Source: Diphasiastrum complanatum (taxonomy: Eukaryota > Streptophyta > Lycopodiopsida > Lycopodiales > Lycopodiaceae). From it: DNA of 64,000 nucleotides. Both the position numbers and the translations under genes were made by a program. The stretch lies in the NCBI GenBank assembly GCA_029204225.1, contig CM055099.1:56514789-56578788 (forward strand), given 5' to 3'. The notes under the pieces are model-generated. The model did not search any database. It had not been told where the DNA came from and saw only the letters and a list, made by a program, of their open reading frames with translations. Shown piece after piece: positions 45,781 through 57,904 of the stretch (positions are counted from its first letter, which is position 1; each line of letters starts with the position of its first letter).

Positions 45781-46589
45781 CTTGCGGCTGGATCTAAAAG
45801 GTGGAGTCGATTGTTCTTCTTTCCATCTTCTTTGTACAGAATCACATCCTCTTGGTTGTTATCATTCCTGTTGGTGTTTGCATACTACTGATTTGAGTAG
45901 TTTTTCACATAATTGCTAGTAGATATAAATTGTAGACATTCATGTTGGTTTATGATCTGAATCGAGTAGAAACATCAAAATAATAGCGAGAAAAGTGCAT
46001 TTTTGGCAATTTTTGGCTAGAATTTAATATTAGATATTGATAAAAAGGTAGATTAGTGTAAAATTGTTTTAAGAAGGTCAAATTCGTGTAGAAAAGAAAA
46101 TTATGTGCTTGAATGTCATAGAAAACCATTAGAACATGTGAAAAATCATCATTTTTTAACCCAAAAAAACATGGTTTTTCAGTGTTTTTTTGTGGAATTG
46201 GCAATATGTTTGCATTCTAGAATTGTAACACTATTGCTTGGCATTCTAGGACTGTAACACTCTTGCTTGGCATATTAGGATAGTATAGAAGCCTCTTGTC
46301 AATTATATCAGTGATGTGCTGCAAAAGTCAATAGAAACTTGAAGAACTTTAAAATTAGTTCTTTTTATTGTTTTTGACCAATTTGCAACCCATGGCTGTG
46401 ATAGAGAGACTTGGCCATTTTTGGGCTTTATGAAGTGTTGCTAACCTCTATTATGAGCCATGCATGGAGTTATTGTGGTTTTGAATGCTTTCATCATGCT
46501 TTTTGGGTGTATTTGTTTTTTGGATGGTGACTGATCACACATGTGGAATGTATAGACCTTGATGACATGACAATATTATTGCTAATGCA
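45781..46589. other. Non-coding stretch
   Basis: Probable leader of the element whose PBS is at 45765, but nothing specific is visible. AT-rich with no recognised protein. Confidence 0.5.
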
Positions 46590-46830
46590 AAAATGACCTA
46601 GGCCTAGATTTACAACATGACTAATCGCAGAACTTCACAGATACTCATCACCCTATGCAACAATACACATCACATCATTGGCTCTGCTCATTACTAGTCT
46701 ATCATCAATACAACCATTCGGCTATCCTTCTCTGGATCATCCAATATGGATCTTGACAGATCTCTAGTTCTGCACTCTCTCTACACTGCTCAATCATGTG
46801 TGACCTCTCCTTAGTCTCTGAACTCTCCTC
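46590..46830. repeat. Left arm of inverted repeat
   Basis: Inverted copy of 48868-49187. Shared blocks include GATCCAGAGAAGGATAGCCG and GAGAGTTCAGAGACTAA on the opposite strand. Similarity is high but imperfect, and the right arm has about 90 bp extra near its outer end. Confidence 0.75.
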
Positions 46831-46849
46831 CGAGGCTGCAGAGGAGCAG

Positions 46850-48060
46850 ACACCACCTACAAAAGAGAAGGAGCAGGAGTACACCAAAAGAAAGAAGCTT
46901 GTCAAGCGAAGGAGAAGCCTACGCACCAAGGCTCCAAACTGATTCGGCTCAGACACAGAGAGCAACAAGTCTCAGACGTCGACAATGCTTCCACATGCAA
47001 AGAAAACCAAGATATTGGCCGCAGATCAAGGGCAGAAGGCTCAAGCGTCCTCAAGTAGCACAAAGGATACTCGGAGCTCGTCCAGATCTCATTCACAAGC
47101 CATTGGTTTTTACATCCAGAGTGTCATAGCAAATGACACAGTAGCAGTTGACAACCGAGCCATGGATCCAATGGTTGAGGAGAAGCACCAAGCAGGAGAA
47201 GAGCAAATGAAGATAGCAATGGAAGGAGAGCACACAATAGCAACATCAGCCGAGGAGAAGGTACTAGAGGTAAGTCCAACAGTGTAGACAACCAAGCCAC
47301 CCATGCCATTATTATCAATGTTGATCAACTTGATTACTTCGACACTAATGATGTGTTAGAAAGTTTTGATGAAGTTGTTTCTACAAGGCCTGTACATATC
47401 AAGGAAGAGTTAACTCCCTCGAGTGGACCCCTCACCTAGACCATCACCATTTCTATTTTCCTTTCTATAGCACTCATTCCTTCTGATACAATCACCTCAA
47501 CTCCTACTACCAACACCTTACCATCTGATACGCTATACTGCTTCCCACCTTCTCACTACGCACCTTCTCAATTTTCTTTTTTCAGAGATGTTAGTAACCT
47601 GTCAAGAACCGCAAAACAAGCCCTTGAAACCCATGCCGAGATGTCCTTCCATTTAAATTGGCTGGTGAGCCAAAACGGGGAACTGACCAACCAGCTAGCC
47701 GAAAGAGCTAAAGATTTGGAGGCTTGCCAAGCAGAGCTTAAAGACAAGAGAATACGAACTGCAGAAGATGAGTTAAGGAACTTAGAGCTACAAGAAATAA
47801 TCCAACAACAGATCTAAGATCTCCTATAGATACAAGATCAGCTCAAGCAACAAGATGCACATGCATCCATCAAGCAGCACTGGTTGACAGCTCAACCAAG
47901 TGAAATCTGAAGATATTGTTGTAGTGCCACCACCTGGGGAGGCCATCCGAATGCAGAGGTATGTGCACTTGATTCAGAAGTATGAATCCCACAAGGCCAA
48001 TACCAAGATTCGACGAGACCACTACGAACGAAAGCTGCTTGAATCCCACAGTTAAATCTA
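46850..48060 (+). pseudogene. Degenerate coiled-coil coding region inside inverted repeat
   Basis: Plus-strand reading in shifting frames gives a basic stretch (KRKKLVKRRRSLRTKAP), an open 100-codon part at 46985-47287, an acidic part (DYFDTNDVLESFDEVV near 47335) and a heptad-like coiled-coil region (LAERAKDLEACQAELKDKRI near 47696-47755). No enzymatic motif is seen. It may be a structural gag- or env-like ORF of a transposon; identity unknown. Confidence 0.35.
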
Positions 48061-48867
48061 GAAGATACAACAAGACTTATGAAAGGTCCTAGAACAAGTG
48101 AACAAGCTCTGGAGCACCACATGTAAAGAACAAGCAGAGTTAGCTCATCTAGAGAAGAAAGAAGACAAATATGGACACAAAAAGGTGGATCACTTGAGAC
48201 TATGACGTAATTGCTCCCACCCTGGACTCCATTCACCTTTCATGTGCTCATCCTTATCCAGATATTCATAACCCACTTGTGACCAGTAGTATTATTTTGC
48301 ATTCCATTCGCTTGATGGACTAACAAATCAATGTTTTATGTATAGTCTTAAGATAGAATAAGTTTCATTAATGTTTTGAATAGAGATGGTATGGCAATAG
48401 GTTTGAATTCTCACTATAGGACTAACCGAAGGACAACAACTGATAGTAAAACCAAGTTTCAAAACAGAAGACCTAGCCTAATGATCAAAGAATCCAGTTG
48501 AAGGAGTCAGATTGATGTTGTAGAGGGACCTACAACAAGGTTGGAAGAGGAAAATCTTAGTAGATTCTCTAGCAATATCAGGATTAACCGAAGAAATATT
48601 CATGAGGCCGGTTGATATAAGTTTCTTGATATTCTTAAAGTAACTAGACTTATAACTTAATGACCCAACCATGGCATCTTGTTGTGTAAGACCATGAGTT
48701 GAGGATAAATTAGCTAACTACTTGGGAGTTAGTCGGATGTGACATAATAGTGAAAAGTTGAGAAAATTGCATTCAGTTGTGCGCAATTGTAGAAAGCGAT
48801 AGCCAAGAAACTGAATGGCAGGAAAAAGTCAAAAAGAGAGAAGATAGAAAGGAGAAATGGAGGAGGA
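48061..48867. other. Non-coding stretch inside inverted repeat
   Basis: Weak continuation of the coiled-coil remnant to about 48200, then nothing recognised. Confidence 0.45.
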
Positions 48868-49187
48868 AAAGGAAGGACCTTGAAGGAGAGTTCAGAGACT
48901 AAAGAGAGGTTGTGGATGATTGAGCAGTGTAGATAGAGTGTAGAGCTAGAGAGCGGTCAAGATCCATATCAGACGATCCAGAGAAGGATAGCCGAATGAT
49001 TGTATTGATGATCAGACTAGTAGTGAGCAGAGTCGATGATCTGATGTGTATTGTTGAATAGGGTTGTAAGAACTATTATCATTGGAATAAGAACCTTTGT
49101 CATAACTTGTTATTGGGTATGTGCACCATCTATTGTTCATAATTGTGTGATGAGTGTTTGTGAAGTTCTGAGATTAGTCATGAAGAA
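48868..49187. repeat. Right arm of inverted repeat
   Basis: Pairs with 46590-46830 in inverted orientation. Together the arms bound a segment of about 2.6 kb. Confidence 0.75.
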
Positions 49188-49540
49188 TTACATGTGAGAA
49201 TTGGAGTTTGTTTGTTGTATGAATTTAAGATTGTAGTATTGAAACTATAGATTTGATGTTTGTGACTGAAGAGTTCATTGATGAATGTTAAGTGAGTAAA
49301 ACTTATCTGAGTCACTTGTGATGACAGGCCGAAGTTACAATGTTGAATGCTTAGAATACGTTTGTGAATTATGATTGCCATATTTCATGTTTTATGGAAA
49401 TGTTGTTGAATTGAGGAGCATTAGAATTAGCCATTCCTTCAGTTGTTTGAGTTAGAGTGAATGGTAGTCTGATTAGGAAGTGCAGATTCTATGCAGAGGC
49501 TCATGAGTGAGTGGAGCGTTCGGCATAACCAGATGATTGG
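49188..49540. other. Non-coding stretch
   Basis: No recognised feature. Confidence 0.5.
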
Positions 49541-50049
49541 TTAGCCGACTGTGTAGAGACGAAGCTCTATACCCGACAATTGGCTGGATATAAAGAGGAG
49601 GTTTGCTTTCAACAGATTATGAGTACTACCATAGTCAGACAACACATTCACATCTTTCCCTAACAATTTACCCCTAACAAAAAACAAATTGTGAGGACTG
49701 AAAGATAATGTACTGAACTGACACTCACAGGTTGCATTAATAACATCAATTTGCATTTACCTATAGGCAGATCGACCATTACAAGGTTCAATGATGACTT
49801 GTTCTACTGTGGATATTTTTTGGCCAAATGTCATGCCTTATCGCAATTAAAGCATATTTCTTTCTTAAAAGCCGCACTTCGATCAGATGTCTTAGGTCTC
49901 TTTTTAACCTTCTTTTCGGTCTTGGGCTTTTGGTAGGCCATGGCCTCAAGCTCATCAAAAAACTTTTTTGATTTTTTTCGTGGCCAGAAATTTGCTAAGT
50001 TCTCCGTTTTTGAGAAGCCACCCACTTCTGTGTCCTCTTTTACATTCAA
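49541..50049 (-). pseudogene. Ty3/gypsy gag knuckle and protease fragment
   Basis: On the minus strand, a Lys-rich gag end with an incomplete knuckle (EICFNCDKA, stop, HLAKKYP) at about 49830-49880. It is followed by a protease with LFFVRGKLLGKDVNVLSDYG, where DYG replaces the catalytic DSG, then STHNLL. Decayed and short. Its upstream end runs into the foldback element at 50021. Confidence 0.7.
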
Positions 50050-50307
50050 ACTAAGACTACCTTACTTTCATTAGCCTTTCACATACCAAATAATTTATTT
50101 TTTTCAGATGGATATTATTTTTTTTCAAAACTAGCCTTCGGGATACATTTTCATTTCACCATGGATTTAGTCTGTTTGACCTCAGAACCTCAAAAAAGGT
50201 GTTTATAAGTCAATTTGTTTTTATTAGTTTACAAATAGAAATGTATCCCGGAGGCTAGTTTTTTTGGTCGTTTCACTTCATCAGAAGGCAAAAACTTGCG
50301 TTTCAAA

Positions 50308-50325
50308 CCCTAAACCCTAAACTTG
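50308..50325. repeat. Short interstitial telomere-like motif
   Basis: AAACCCTAAACCCTAAAC, two and a half units of the plant telomere repeat, inside the foldback element. Too short to be more than incidental. Confidence 0.6.
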
Positions 50326-50718
50326 AAACGCAATTTTTGGCCTTTTGATGAAGTGAAATGGCCAAAAATCGCGATTTCGGGCCCAAAAAAAACAAAAAAC
50401 TGGTCTCTGAAATAGATTTTTGTTTGTAAACTAATAAAAACAAATTGACTTATAAACACCTTTTTGGAGGTTCTGAGGTCAAACATACTAAATCCATGGC
50501 AAAATGAAAATGTATCCCGAAAGCCAGTTTTTCGTTTTTTGGCCCGAAATTGCAATTTTTGGCCGTTTCACTTCATCAGAAGGCCAAAAATTGCCAAAAT
50601 TGCGCCTAAACGTGATTTTGAAAAAAAAAAAAATTGGTCCGAAACGCAATTTTTGGCCTTCTGATGAAGTGAAACGGCCAAAAATTGTGATTTCGGGCCA
50701 AAAAATATATATATTTTT

Positions 50719-50790
50719 CAAAATCACAGTAAGGCGCAATTTTGGGCCGTTTGTTCAAACGGCCCAAAATCGCGCCTTACCGTGATTTTG
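50719..50790. repeat. Central palindrome of foldback element
   Basis: 72 bp with two arms of 36 bp differing at about two positions (CAAAATCAC...GGGCCGTTTG and its complement), forming a near-perfect hairpin at the centre of the element. Confidence 0.9.
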
Positions 50791-51122
50791 AAAAAAAAAA
50801 AAATTGGGTCCGAAACGCAATTTTTGGCCTTCTAATGAAGTGAAACGGCCAAAAATCGCAATTTTGGGCCAAGAAAACAAAAAACTGGCCTCTAGAATAC
50901 ATTTCTGTTTGTAAACTAATAAAAACAAATTGACTTATAATTACCTTTTTTGAGGTTCTGAGGTCAAACAGACTAAATCCATGGTGAAATGAAAATGTAT
51001 CCCGAAGGCCAATTTTGAAAAAAATGATATCCATCTGAAAAAAGATAAACTATTTGGTATGTGAAAAGCTAATGAAAGTGAGGTAGTCTTAGTTTGAATG
51101 TGAAGGGGGACACAAAAGTGGG

Positions 51123-51843
51123 TTGATTAAAATTCATAAGCAATTTTCAAATTTGAAATGTACTTGGGCATTAAATGAGGCCTGCAAGTCTATGTCCCAC
51201 CTAGAGCCCTAGTTGTTGTCCTATTGTTGCCTACTAGGTACTGTGTGTAGCTATTGTTGGTTACTAGGTACTTTCAAGTGTATCCATGTAGGGTTAATGC
51301 TAGAGGTGTACTTTGTGGGCCCACACTTGATTTAATCTACACCATTGAATCTGCCATGTCACATGGACCATTCCTGCTCAATTGTCACACTTTTATTGGT
51401 ACACGTGTCGTTATTAACACTAATCCAGATTAGTAAAGAAGCCCTTTTTGAGTTCAAAAAAGGCCCTAATGTTTGATACAATGGAGTTCGTACTTGCGTC
51501 GTAATTTTGATGATAATGATTATATATATATATATATACAAAGTTACAGTGATCATGATTAACTATGTTTTAGACACAATGTTTTAGGCTAACTAGTGTT
51601 TTAGGAATATGGAGTTTACAAGATAACACTAAATAGTTTAGTGTAAACTGTTCAGTCTACATATGTGAAACTGGGCAATTGTTGTATAGAAGCATGTTTG
51701 AATAGTGACATAGTCTGCTTTGGATTTGGCAAAGAGTGAGCTCCATTTTGAGTGGTAACATTTGACATTCAATAATTTGACAATGTCGAAAGTGTTGACA
51801 AGGTCGATAGTTCGATGTCGATGGTGAGTCGTGAGACTTGAAC
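51123..51843. other. Non-coding stretch
   Basis: AT-rich, with a short TATATA run near 51522-51536. No gene recognised. Confidence 0.55.
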
Positions 51844-54023
51844 TCAAATATTCGTTGTAAAAGCATAGCTACTCCAATGTAGCAAGTTGTAGACATATCT
51901 ATGCTCGAATATTTGGCTATCACATCTGATTATAGTAGGCTTACTCTGCATAATTCCAATGTCTTCTAGCATCCTCCTTAGCCAAACTACTTGTGTAGCT
52001 AAACATAGTGCTTTGTATTTTGCTTCCATAGTAGAAAGAGCAACTGTGTCTTGTTTCTTACTAGACCAAGAGAATACACCATTACCAACATGCCAAGGCG
52101 TATCTCATGCCATCAATACAGCCTGCCCAATCTGAATCAACAAAGCCCAAAACTGGTAAAACCTGATGTCTCTCATATAACAATCCATGGGTTAATGTCC
52201 CTTTCACATAACAAATAATTCTCTTAGGTGCTTTCCAATGAATCTCCCTAGGAGTAGCCATGAACTGACTCACAACACTAACAACATAACTTATATCAGG
52301 ATGAGTAGGTGTGAGATAAATCATTGAACCAACTAATTGACGAAATAAAGTAGCATCAACTAGTGACTCCAATTTAGGTAGACCAACCTCTACAGGTGTA
52401 GATGTCAACTTATTGTCGCACATTTTGAAACAATGCTATTACGTCTTTGCTAGATTTTCACTCCCAAAAAGTAGTGCATCAAACCAAGATCAGTCATGTT
52501 AGAACTTGTGGATAGATTCTTCTTGATTGCACTAATCAAATTATCATCATTATCTATGATTATGAGTTCGTGTATGCACAGCACAATCAGCGTGTTGGGT
52601 AGAGTCACAGACAAAGTAGTAAAGATTGAAATCTGAAGAAGTGCATGCCAAGCCTCTAGATAGGAGATACTCATCAAAGTGGTTGTACCAAGCACGTGGT
52701 GCTTGCTTCAATCCATACAAGGCCTTCTTTAATTTGCATACTTTGTCTTCCATGCCAATGTACCACAAAACCACTAGGTTGCTCCATGTACAATTTTCCT
52801 TCAAGCTTACCATTCAAAAAAGTGGATTTTATGTCCATTTGTTGTACATTCCATCCAAATAACGCCACTAATGCAATTACCATGTGAAGCGTGTTCCATT
52901 TAGCCTCAGGAGCGAAGGTCTCTTCGTAGTCAATGCCCTTACTTTTCACATAGTCCTTCACTATAGGAAAAATACTAAGAATTCTTCCTCAGAGAACACG
53001 ATGAAAGTTTGCATAAATCAAACTTATATCAATGTCTTCAATTGTGTTATAAGGTAACCTATGTGACTTAGATAAAGCACATTGCTCACAAACATGATTC
53101 AAGCTTTTAAGAGATTTAGGAAGACCAATAACAAATTCCCTTTTGCCATCACCTCCAATGACTTGTAGTTGAGATGTTCAAACCTCTTGTGCCATACCTC
53201 TTGCATTGACATTTGCTCTTTTGCCATGCATCCAACATGGTTAGCAACAACACAAGCATCAAGTTTGAACAATTTACCTTGCCTCTTCTCTTTTGCAATC
53301 AATTCATTCTCCTTCTTGATCAAACAAGCATAAAAGCATTTGACTCACACTAAGAAAATTCTTAGTGATAGATGGAATGAACAAAACATCCTTCAAATTG
53401 ATATTTCTATTAGTAGAGAGGGAAATAGGAATTGTGCCAATCCCTTTGATTGCACACTCACCATTATTGGCCGTGTAGATAACCTTCTTGTCACCTTCAA
53501 AAGCCATCAATAATGAATAATACTCCTCATGAAATTTCATATGTGATGTAGCTCCACTATCAATCCACCAAGGATCAATGTCTCCATGGCTAGCCAACAA
53601 GCATGATGATATAACAAAAGCATCATTTGACAATTGTTAATCAACACCATCTTCAACAATATTTAGTTTGGTTTGTTTTTCACCTTTATCTCTCTTCTTC
53701 TTGAAGCAATAATTTTCAAAATGCCCTTTGATTCTACAATAGAAGCATTTCAACTTTGACCTAGCTTTCTCCTTACCAACAAAAGTGGAAGACTCACCTT
53801 GATCTTGATCCTTTGACCATTTGCCTTTGCCCTTGCCCTTGAACTTGCCTTTGATGAACATAGCCTCCTCTCCATCAACTTGAGATTGTCGCGAAACTGT
53901 CGTGAACTGATTCTTTTCGCAAATCCTATTATGTTCGCGTTCATTTGATTTTCTTTTGCGGAAGCTCTTCAGGATCCTAGGCAAACGACTACAGATCATA
54001 GAAAACATGAAGGATTCAAGCAA
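51844..54023 (-). pseudogene. Ty1/copia remnant lacking integrase
   Basis: Minus strand. Gag end with knuckle CFYCRIKGHFENYC at 54023-53637 and protease WWIDSGATSHMK at about 53550-53580 with the pre-integrase segment to 53099. Then RT from about 52961 (YVKSKGIDYEETFAPEAKW, QQMDIKSTFLNGKLEG, KKALYGLKQAPRAWYNHF) and RNase H (MEAKYKALCLATQVVWLRRM) at 52029-51844. The integrase core between about 53095 and 52965 is deleted. The RT active-site box is destroyed. Several frameshifts are present. Confidence 0.85.
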
Positions 54024-54439
54024 TCAAAACGATGAGGACATGGAGACAGAGAAGAGAGCAATTGTATTATCAGTTTTAGAGTTTAGAGTGAGTTGGTCAG
54101 TGTCTCGTTCATTGGTAACCTGACGCTCAGCTCGTTCGCTGTGTTCTGCTCGTTGGCAGACTTTCATGCACAACTATTCTCTCTATCTTCTTCCGTGTGT
54201 TTCGTGTTGATATAGAATGTATATTTATCTTCACATTGTGGAGTTTACAAGAGGGTTAAAACAGAGAATTACAAGACAAGTCTACTCTAATCAACTAGTT
54301 AGTTATTTTCTGTTATTGCTAACTCCTTTAGCTGAGCATGGAGCTCAATACGCCACGCTCGTCGAGCTGTCAGGTGGCAGCTCGAATTGTTTTGTTCGTG
54401 TCACGTCGCTTCATTTCGTGCTTTAGGGTTTCTGAGGTT
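54024..54439. other. LTR-like non-coding segment between copia fragments
   Basis: No coding. It contains CGAGCTGTCA and TTCGTGTCACG strings also present in the LTR at 2527-2925, so it may be a relative of that LTR family. Boundaries not defined. Confidence 0.3.
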
Positions 54440-55000
54440 TGTTGTTTTCTCGATCATTCGGCATGTATTGCCATCGAATAAAACTCAAATTTCAAGATCT
54501 GCCATCTTGGAGATTGATAGCAGGTCTCTTCTTAGTGAAGGTACATAGAGTGCTACTGGCAGCTCTGCTTGACCTGACAGTGTTCGTAGCTGTAGAGTCC
54601 CGATGCCCTTGACATCGTGTCGGCTTCCATCGTCTAGAATCACTGCTATGTTGTTTTCGAGTTATTTGAAGTCAATCAAGATTCTTTTGTTGTGGGTGAT
54701 GTGTGAGGTTGCTCCTGAATCAATGACTACATCGTAGTCTTGTTCAGCGTAGCTTGTTGAAGCTTCATCGAATATTGTGGAAGCTTCATCACCTTTGTTT
54801 GCATCCTTGGACGACTTTGCAACATTCGCTTTGTCAACTTTGTTCTTTCTTTTCGGGTTGAATCTGTAATCATATGCAGAGTGCCCCTTCTTCTTACAGT
54901 GCATGCAAGGTATCGTTAGATTGAACCAGCACTTATTGGCTATGTGTCTTGGTTTGTGACAGTGATCACAGGAAGAAGATTGTTGCCCATGATGGTAGAT
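54440..55000 (-). pseudogene. Copia gag knuckles and protease fragment
   Basis: Minus strand. Two knuckle-like units in series (CDHCHKPRHIANKC near 54930-54975 and CMHCKKKGHSAYDY near 54870-54905), then protease VVIDSGATSHITHNK near 54680-54725 and the downstream LYVPSLRRDLLSISKMAD region near 54500. Resembles the double-knuckle gag at 6418-7340. Truncated at both ends. Confidence 0.8.
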
Positions 55001-55241
55001 GTCTCCCCATTGATGCCAATGTCCAAAACTGGCCCCCTGCTATAATGCCATCATGTACTCCCAAATGAGCACACCATGAAGTCCTCACCATCAATGTCCC
55101 CTCTAGTAGATCGCTAGCAAAACATTCGCCACTGTTTGCCCTCTGATCACACCTCGTGCGATCTCCATCAGCTCTCCAACCTAGAGCTGGTTCTCAAAGT
55201 TTCACGCTTTTCCCATTTGTGTTTGTAGTATTTTGATTCCA

Positions 55242-56023
55242 TTATGAATCCCACCTATAAGTCCTGTCCAATGACTCAAGTCCAATATGAGATAGCTGCC
55301 CCCTGATGATCATCCCATGTTCTCCTGTAGTGCTATCCCTATCAGGTATTCCAATGCCATCCCTGATCACAAAGATCTGAGCATATACCCTGCAGTGCCC
55401 ACCTATATTCCCACAAGCTAGCTCCAAGCTGCTCCTATGAATGATTAGAAACCACTCCTCGAGAATACACTGAGATGTGAACTCCAAAGCCACCATCAAG
55501 TCCCTCACATGGCTGTGCATGCCAATATCCCTCCGTGTGAACCTGTGAGATCTTCCATGGCCCAAACCAAATGATCTGCACTCTTTCATCACTAGAATTT
55601 GCATCCTCGATGCTAACCTTGATATGGCAAATTGACCTGACTTATCCAGAATAGGCAGTTGAATTGTATCCCCCGATGACAAACCTGATGCACTGCTTCA
55701 CAGCTAAAATGGCTTGATAAAAAATTACGTACCGACTGCAAAACTGCAAAATCATCACACTCACCACTCTCCAAGAGTCTCCAAAGTGTGATTACTGACC
55801 TGATCTTCATCCTCTGCATGTCCCACACACATTTCGTCCAATGCAAGTCCGCTATCTTGCCTAATGGCTTCCAACTGGCACCACTTCGCACTTCCATCAC
55901 CTGTGACCGCCAAAATGTGTGTACCTCTGTTGGAGGGTTTGCAGATCCCAAGACAACCCTAACCCTAGTTAATAAGTGAGAGGGATTTGGCACTTGCGTG
56001 TATAAGTCCAACCCGATGATCAC
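55242..56023 (-). other. Unassigned minus-strand open frames
   Basis: Two overlapping frames (56023-55613 and 55682-55242) give about 260 codons with at most one shift. Part overlaps the neighbouring LTR. The segment is richer in G and C than its surroundings. Residue content (for example EVHTFWRSQVMEVRSGASW) matches nothing I know. It may be chance openness or an unrecognised transposon ORF. Confidence 0.2.
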
Positions 56024-56670
56024 ATAGTTATTTGATTAGTTACAAGTCAATAAAAGGACTTTAGGCCTTTTTGCGAGCCTTTTAATGTCGTAGGGCTTAA
56101 ATGTCAAGTTAGTGAATAAAGTTGGGTTTCCCTCCAATTTGGATGGTCCCACTCTTTTTTAAATTTGAAGAATTAGGGAGGTAGAAATGGACCAATAGGA
56201 TTCAGAGGCCAGGGTCCTCCTCTCTATTTTAAAAAGAGACCAACTTGAGTTGCTCCTCATGTTCATTTCCTCATTTCAATAAAGCAAATTGGTTCTCTTC
56301 ATAAATGGATTGATGAATGTTCTTGCTCTCTATTACTTTTCCTCCATCTCTCATGCTTTCTTTGGTTTTTATTACTGGATCTGATTATTATTGAGATTGT
56401 ATGTTATTATACTTTTTATGAGAAAGAAATGGAGAGAGAAAGAGTGAGCTATCTTTGTTGTGGATGCGTAGTGTTAATGGATCATAGTGTTAATGTTTAG
56501 GGTTAATGGATGTTAGAGTTAGATGTGGATCTTCCATTCATGCTGAAATCTGAACTATACTATCGCTCTCATGAAAATGAATCTATGCGTGACAACTAAC
56601 TTCATCTCTTTGATGCTAGATTGATTAGATCTTAGATTCAGGTTAGGCAAAAAAAGAAAAAACCACTACA
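55928..56670 (+). mobile_element. Athila-like gypsy 5' LTR
   Basis: Begins TGTTGGAGGG and ends CCACTACA (743 bp, TG...CA), four bases before a tRNA-Asp PBS. No second LTR lies in the window, so the start is inferred from the TGTTGG motif alone. Confidence 0.6.
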
Positions 56671-56674
56671 ATTT

Positions 56675-56692
56675 TGGCGCCATTGCTGGGGA
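56675..56692 (+). promoter_or_regulatory. tRNA-Asp primer binding site
   Basis: TGGCGCCATTGCTGGGGA matches the Athila/Tat-type PBS (TGGCGCCGTTGCCGGGGA, complementary to tRNA-Asp) at 16 of 18 positions. Confidence 0.85.
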
Positions 56693-57904
56693 GCTACGCC
56701 AATTTTTCAGTTTGCAACATGTTTGTTGGATGGTTAGCTTGCATTAGGCATCTTGTCGTTGCATGAATAATGTTAGATCTGCATTTAGGGCTAGTTTGGG
56801 AGTGATTTTGCTTGATTTGAGTGGATTTGCTTGTTTGAAATCTAATTTGATTGTAGAACAGGAAAATCTGTTCAATCACCAATCTTGAAATCCATTTGAT
56901 GATCTGAGATATTAGGAAAAACAACAAAAATCGATCAAATCCGCCAATTTTGGTCAAAAAAGAGACAAAAATCGTCATCAAAGCTGATAACTTTTTGCCC
57001 TCTTTTAGAAAACCTTTGTCGAGTTGTAGATACCTTCAGTTTTGATCACAGAACCTTCAGTTTGAAGGTCAAAGATTAATTCCCAGCAGATTTTCAGAAA
57101 CATCAGAAAAACCATCAAAAAACACCAAAAAAATCACCAAAATCCTAAATATACAAAAAAAAGAACCTTCGTCCGATTCACTGTGCATAGGTGTGATTCA
57201 GATCTATCTACTGCCAGGTCGGCAAAGAATAATACTAAAAATAGAAGGGTTTTCAGAAGATCAAGTGTCATATTGCCATATTTCTGTCAAAAAAGTCACT
57301 TTTTTGCAAAAATACTAGTATTACCTCTTGATCCTTCGCCAAAACCTTCGTCGAGTTTTCAGACTCATTCTATTTATGGTAAAATACTATTTTTGAGTTC
57401 GGCAAAAATTCTTCTTGTCCAAATCATAAAAAATCTTGATTTTTACCCTTGGCAAACTACAGACTATATTTTCTTGTGTCAGAAATCTTCACCAGATTTT
57501 CCTAGTTTTATCAATGTTAGATCTTGCATCTGAGAGGTCGGCGAAAGTTATTTTCTTAGAAATTGTCAGAAAAGTTGATTAGAGTGTTTTTTTTTTCCTA
57601 GAATAACACTGTTGAACTATCGTCGAGCCAATCTTCACAAAGGGAACCTTCGCCAATACTATTTTTGGAATCTGATTTTCCAGATCAAGTCTCTGTCAAA
57701 ATCTAAGTCAAATCTGATATATTCTGATTTGGATTCTGAGAAATTTATCATTTTTGAGAATGATTGATTGATTGAATTTCAAAATCTTTTTTACGATATA
57801 GAAATCAGATTCTTGAAAAGTGGAATAGATCTAGCAGATTTGATCTGAGATATTTTTGATTAAAAAATCTAGATCCAATCTCATTGTTTGCTTGATCTGA
57901 AACT
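56693..57904 (+). other. Long leader of Athila-like element
   Basis: About 1.2 kb of non-coding sequence before gag. It contains repeated AACCTTCG(C/T)CGAG and GTCGGC(A/G)AA motifs. A 116-codon open frame at 57183-57533 shows no recognisable protein. Confidence 0.6.

Larger units (their letters stand above)
50021..51122. mobile_element. Foldback-type element with long inverted arms
   Basis: CCCACTTCTGTGTCC at 50021 is matched in inverse at 51122 (GGACACAAAAGTGGG). The arms stay alignable inward for at least 270 bp, including ATGGATTTAGTCTGTTTGAC and AAGTCAATTTGTTTTTATTA on both. A third partial copy of the arm lies at about 50400-50530. The middle contains repeated GGCCAAAAAT/CTTCATCAGAAGG blocks in both orientations. 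No transposase is encoded. No clear target-site duplication was seen. Confidence 0.75.

Noticed and set aside
50308-50325. Telomere or ancestral fusion site
   Set aside because: Only about two and a half CCCTAAA units inside a foldback element.
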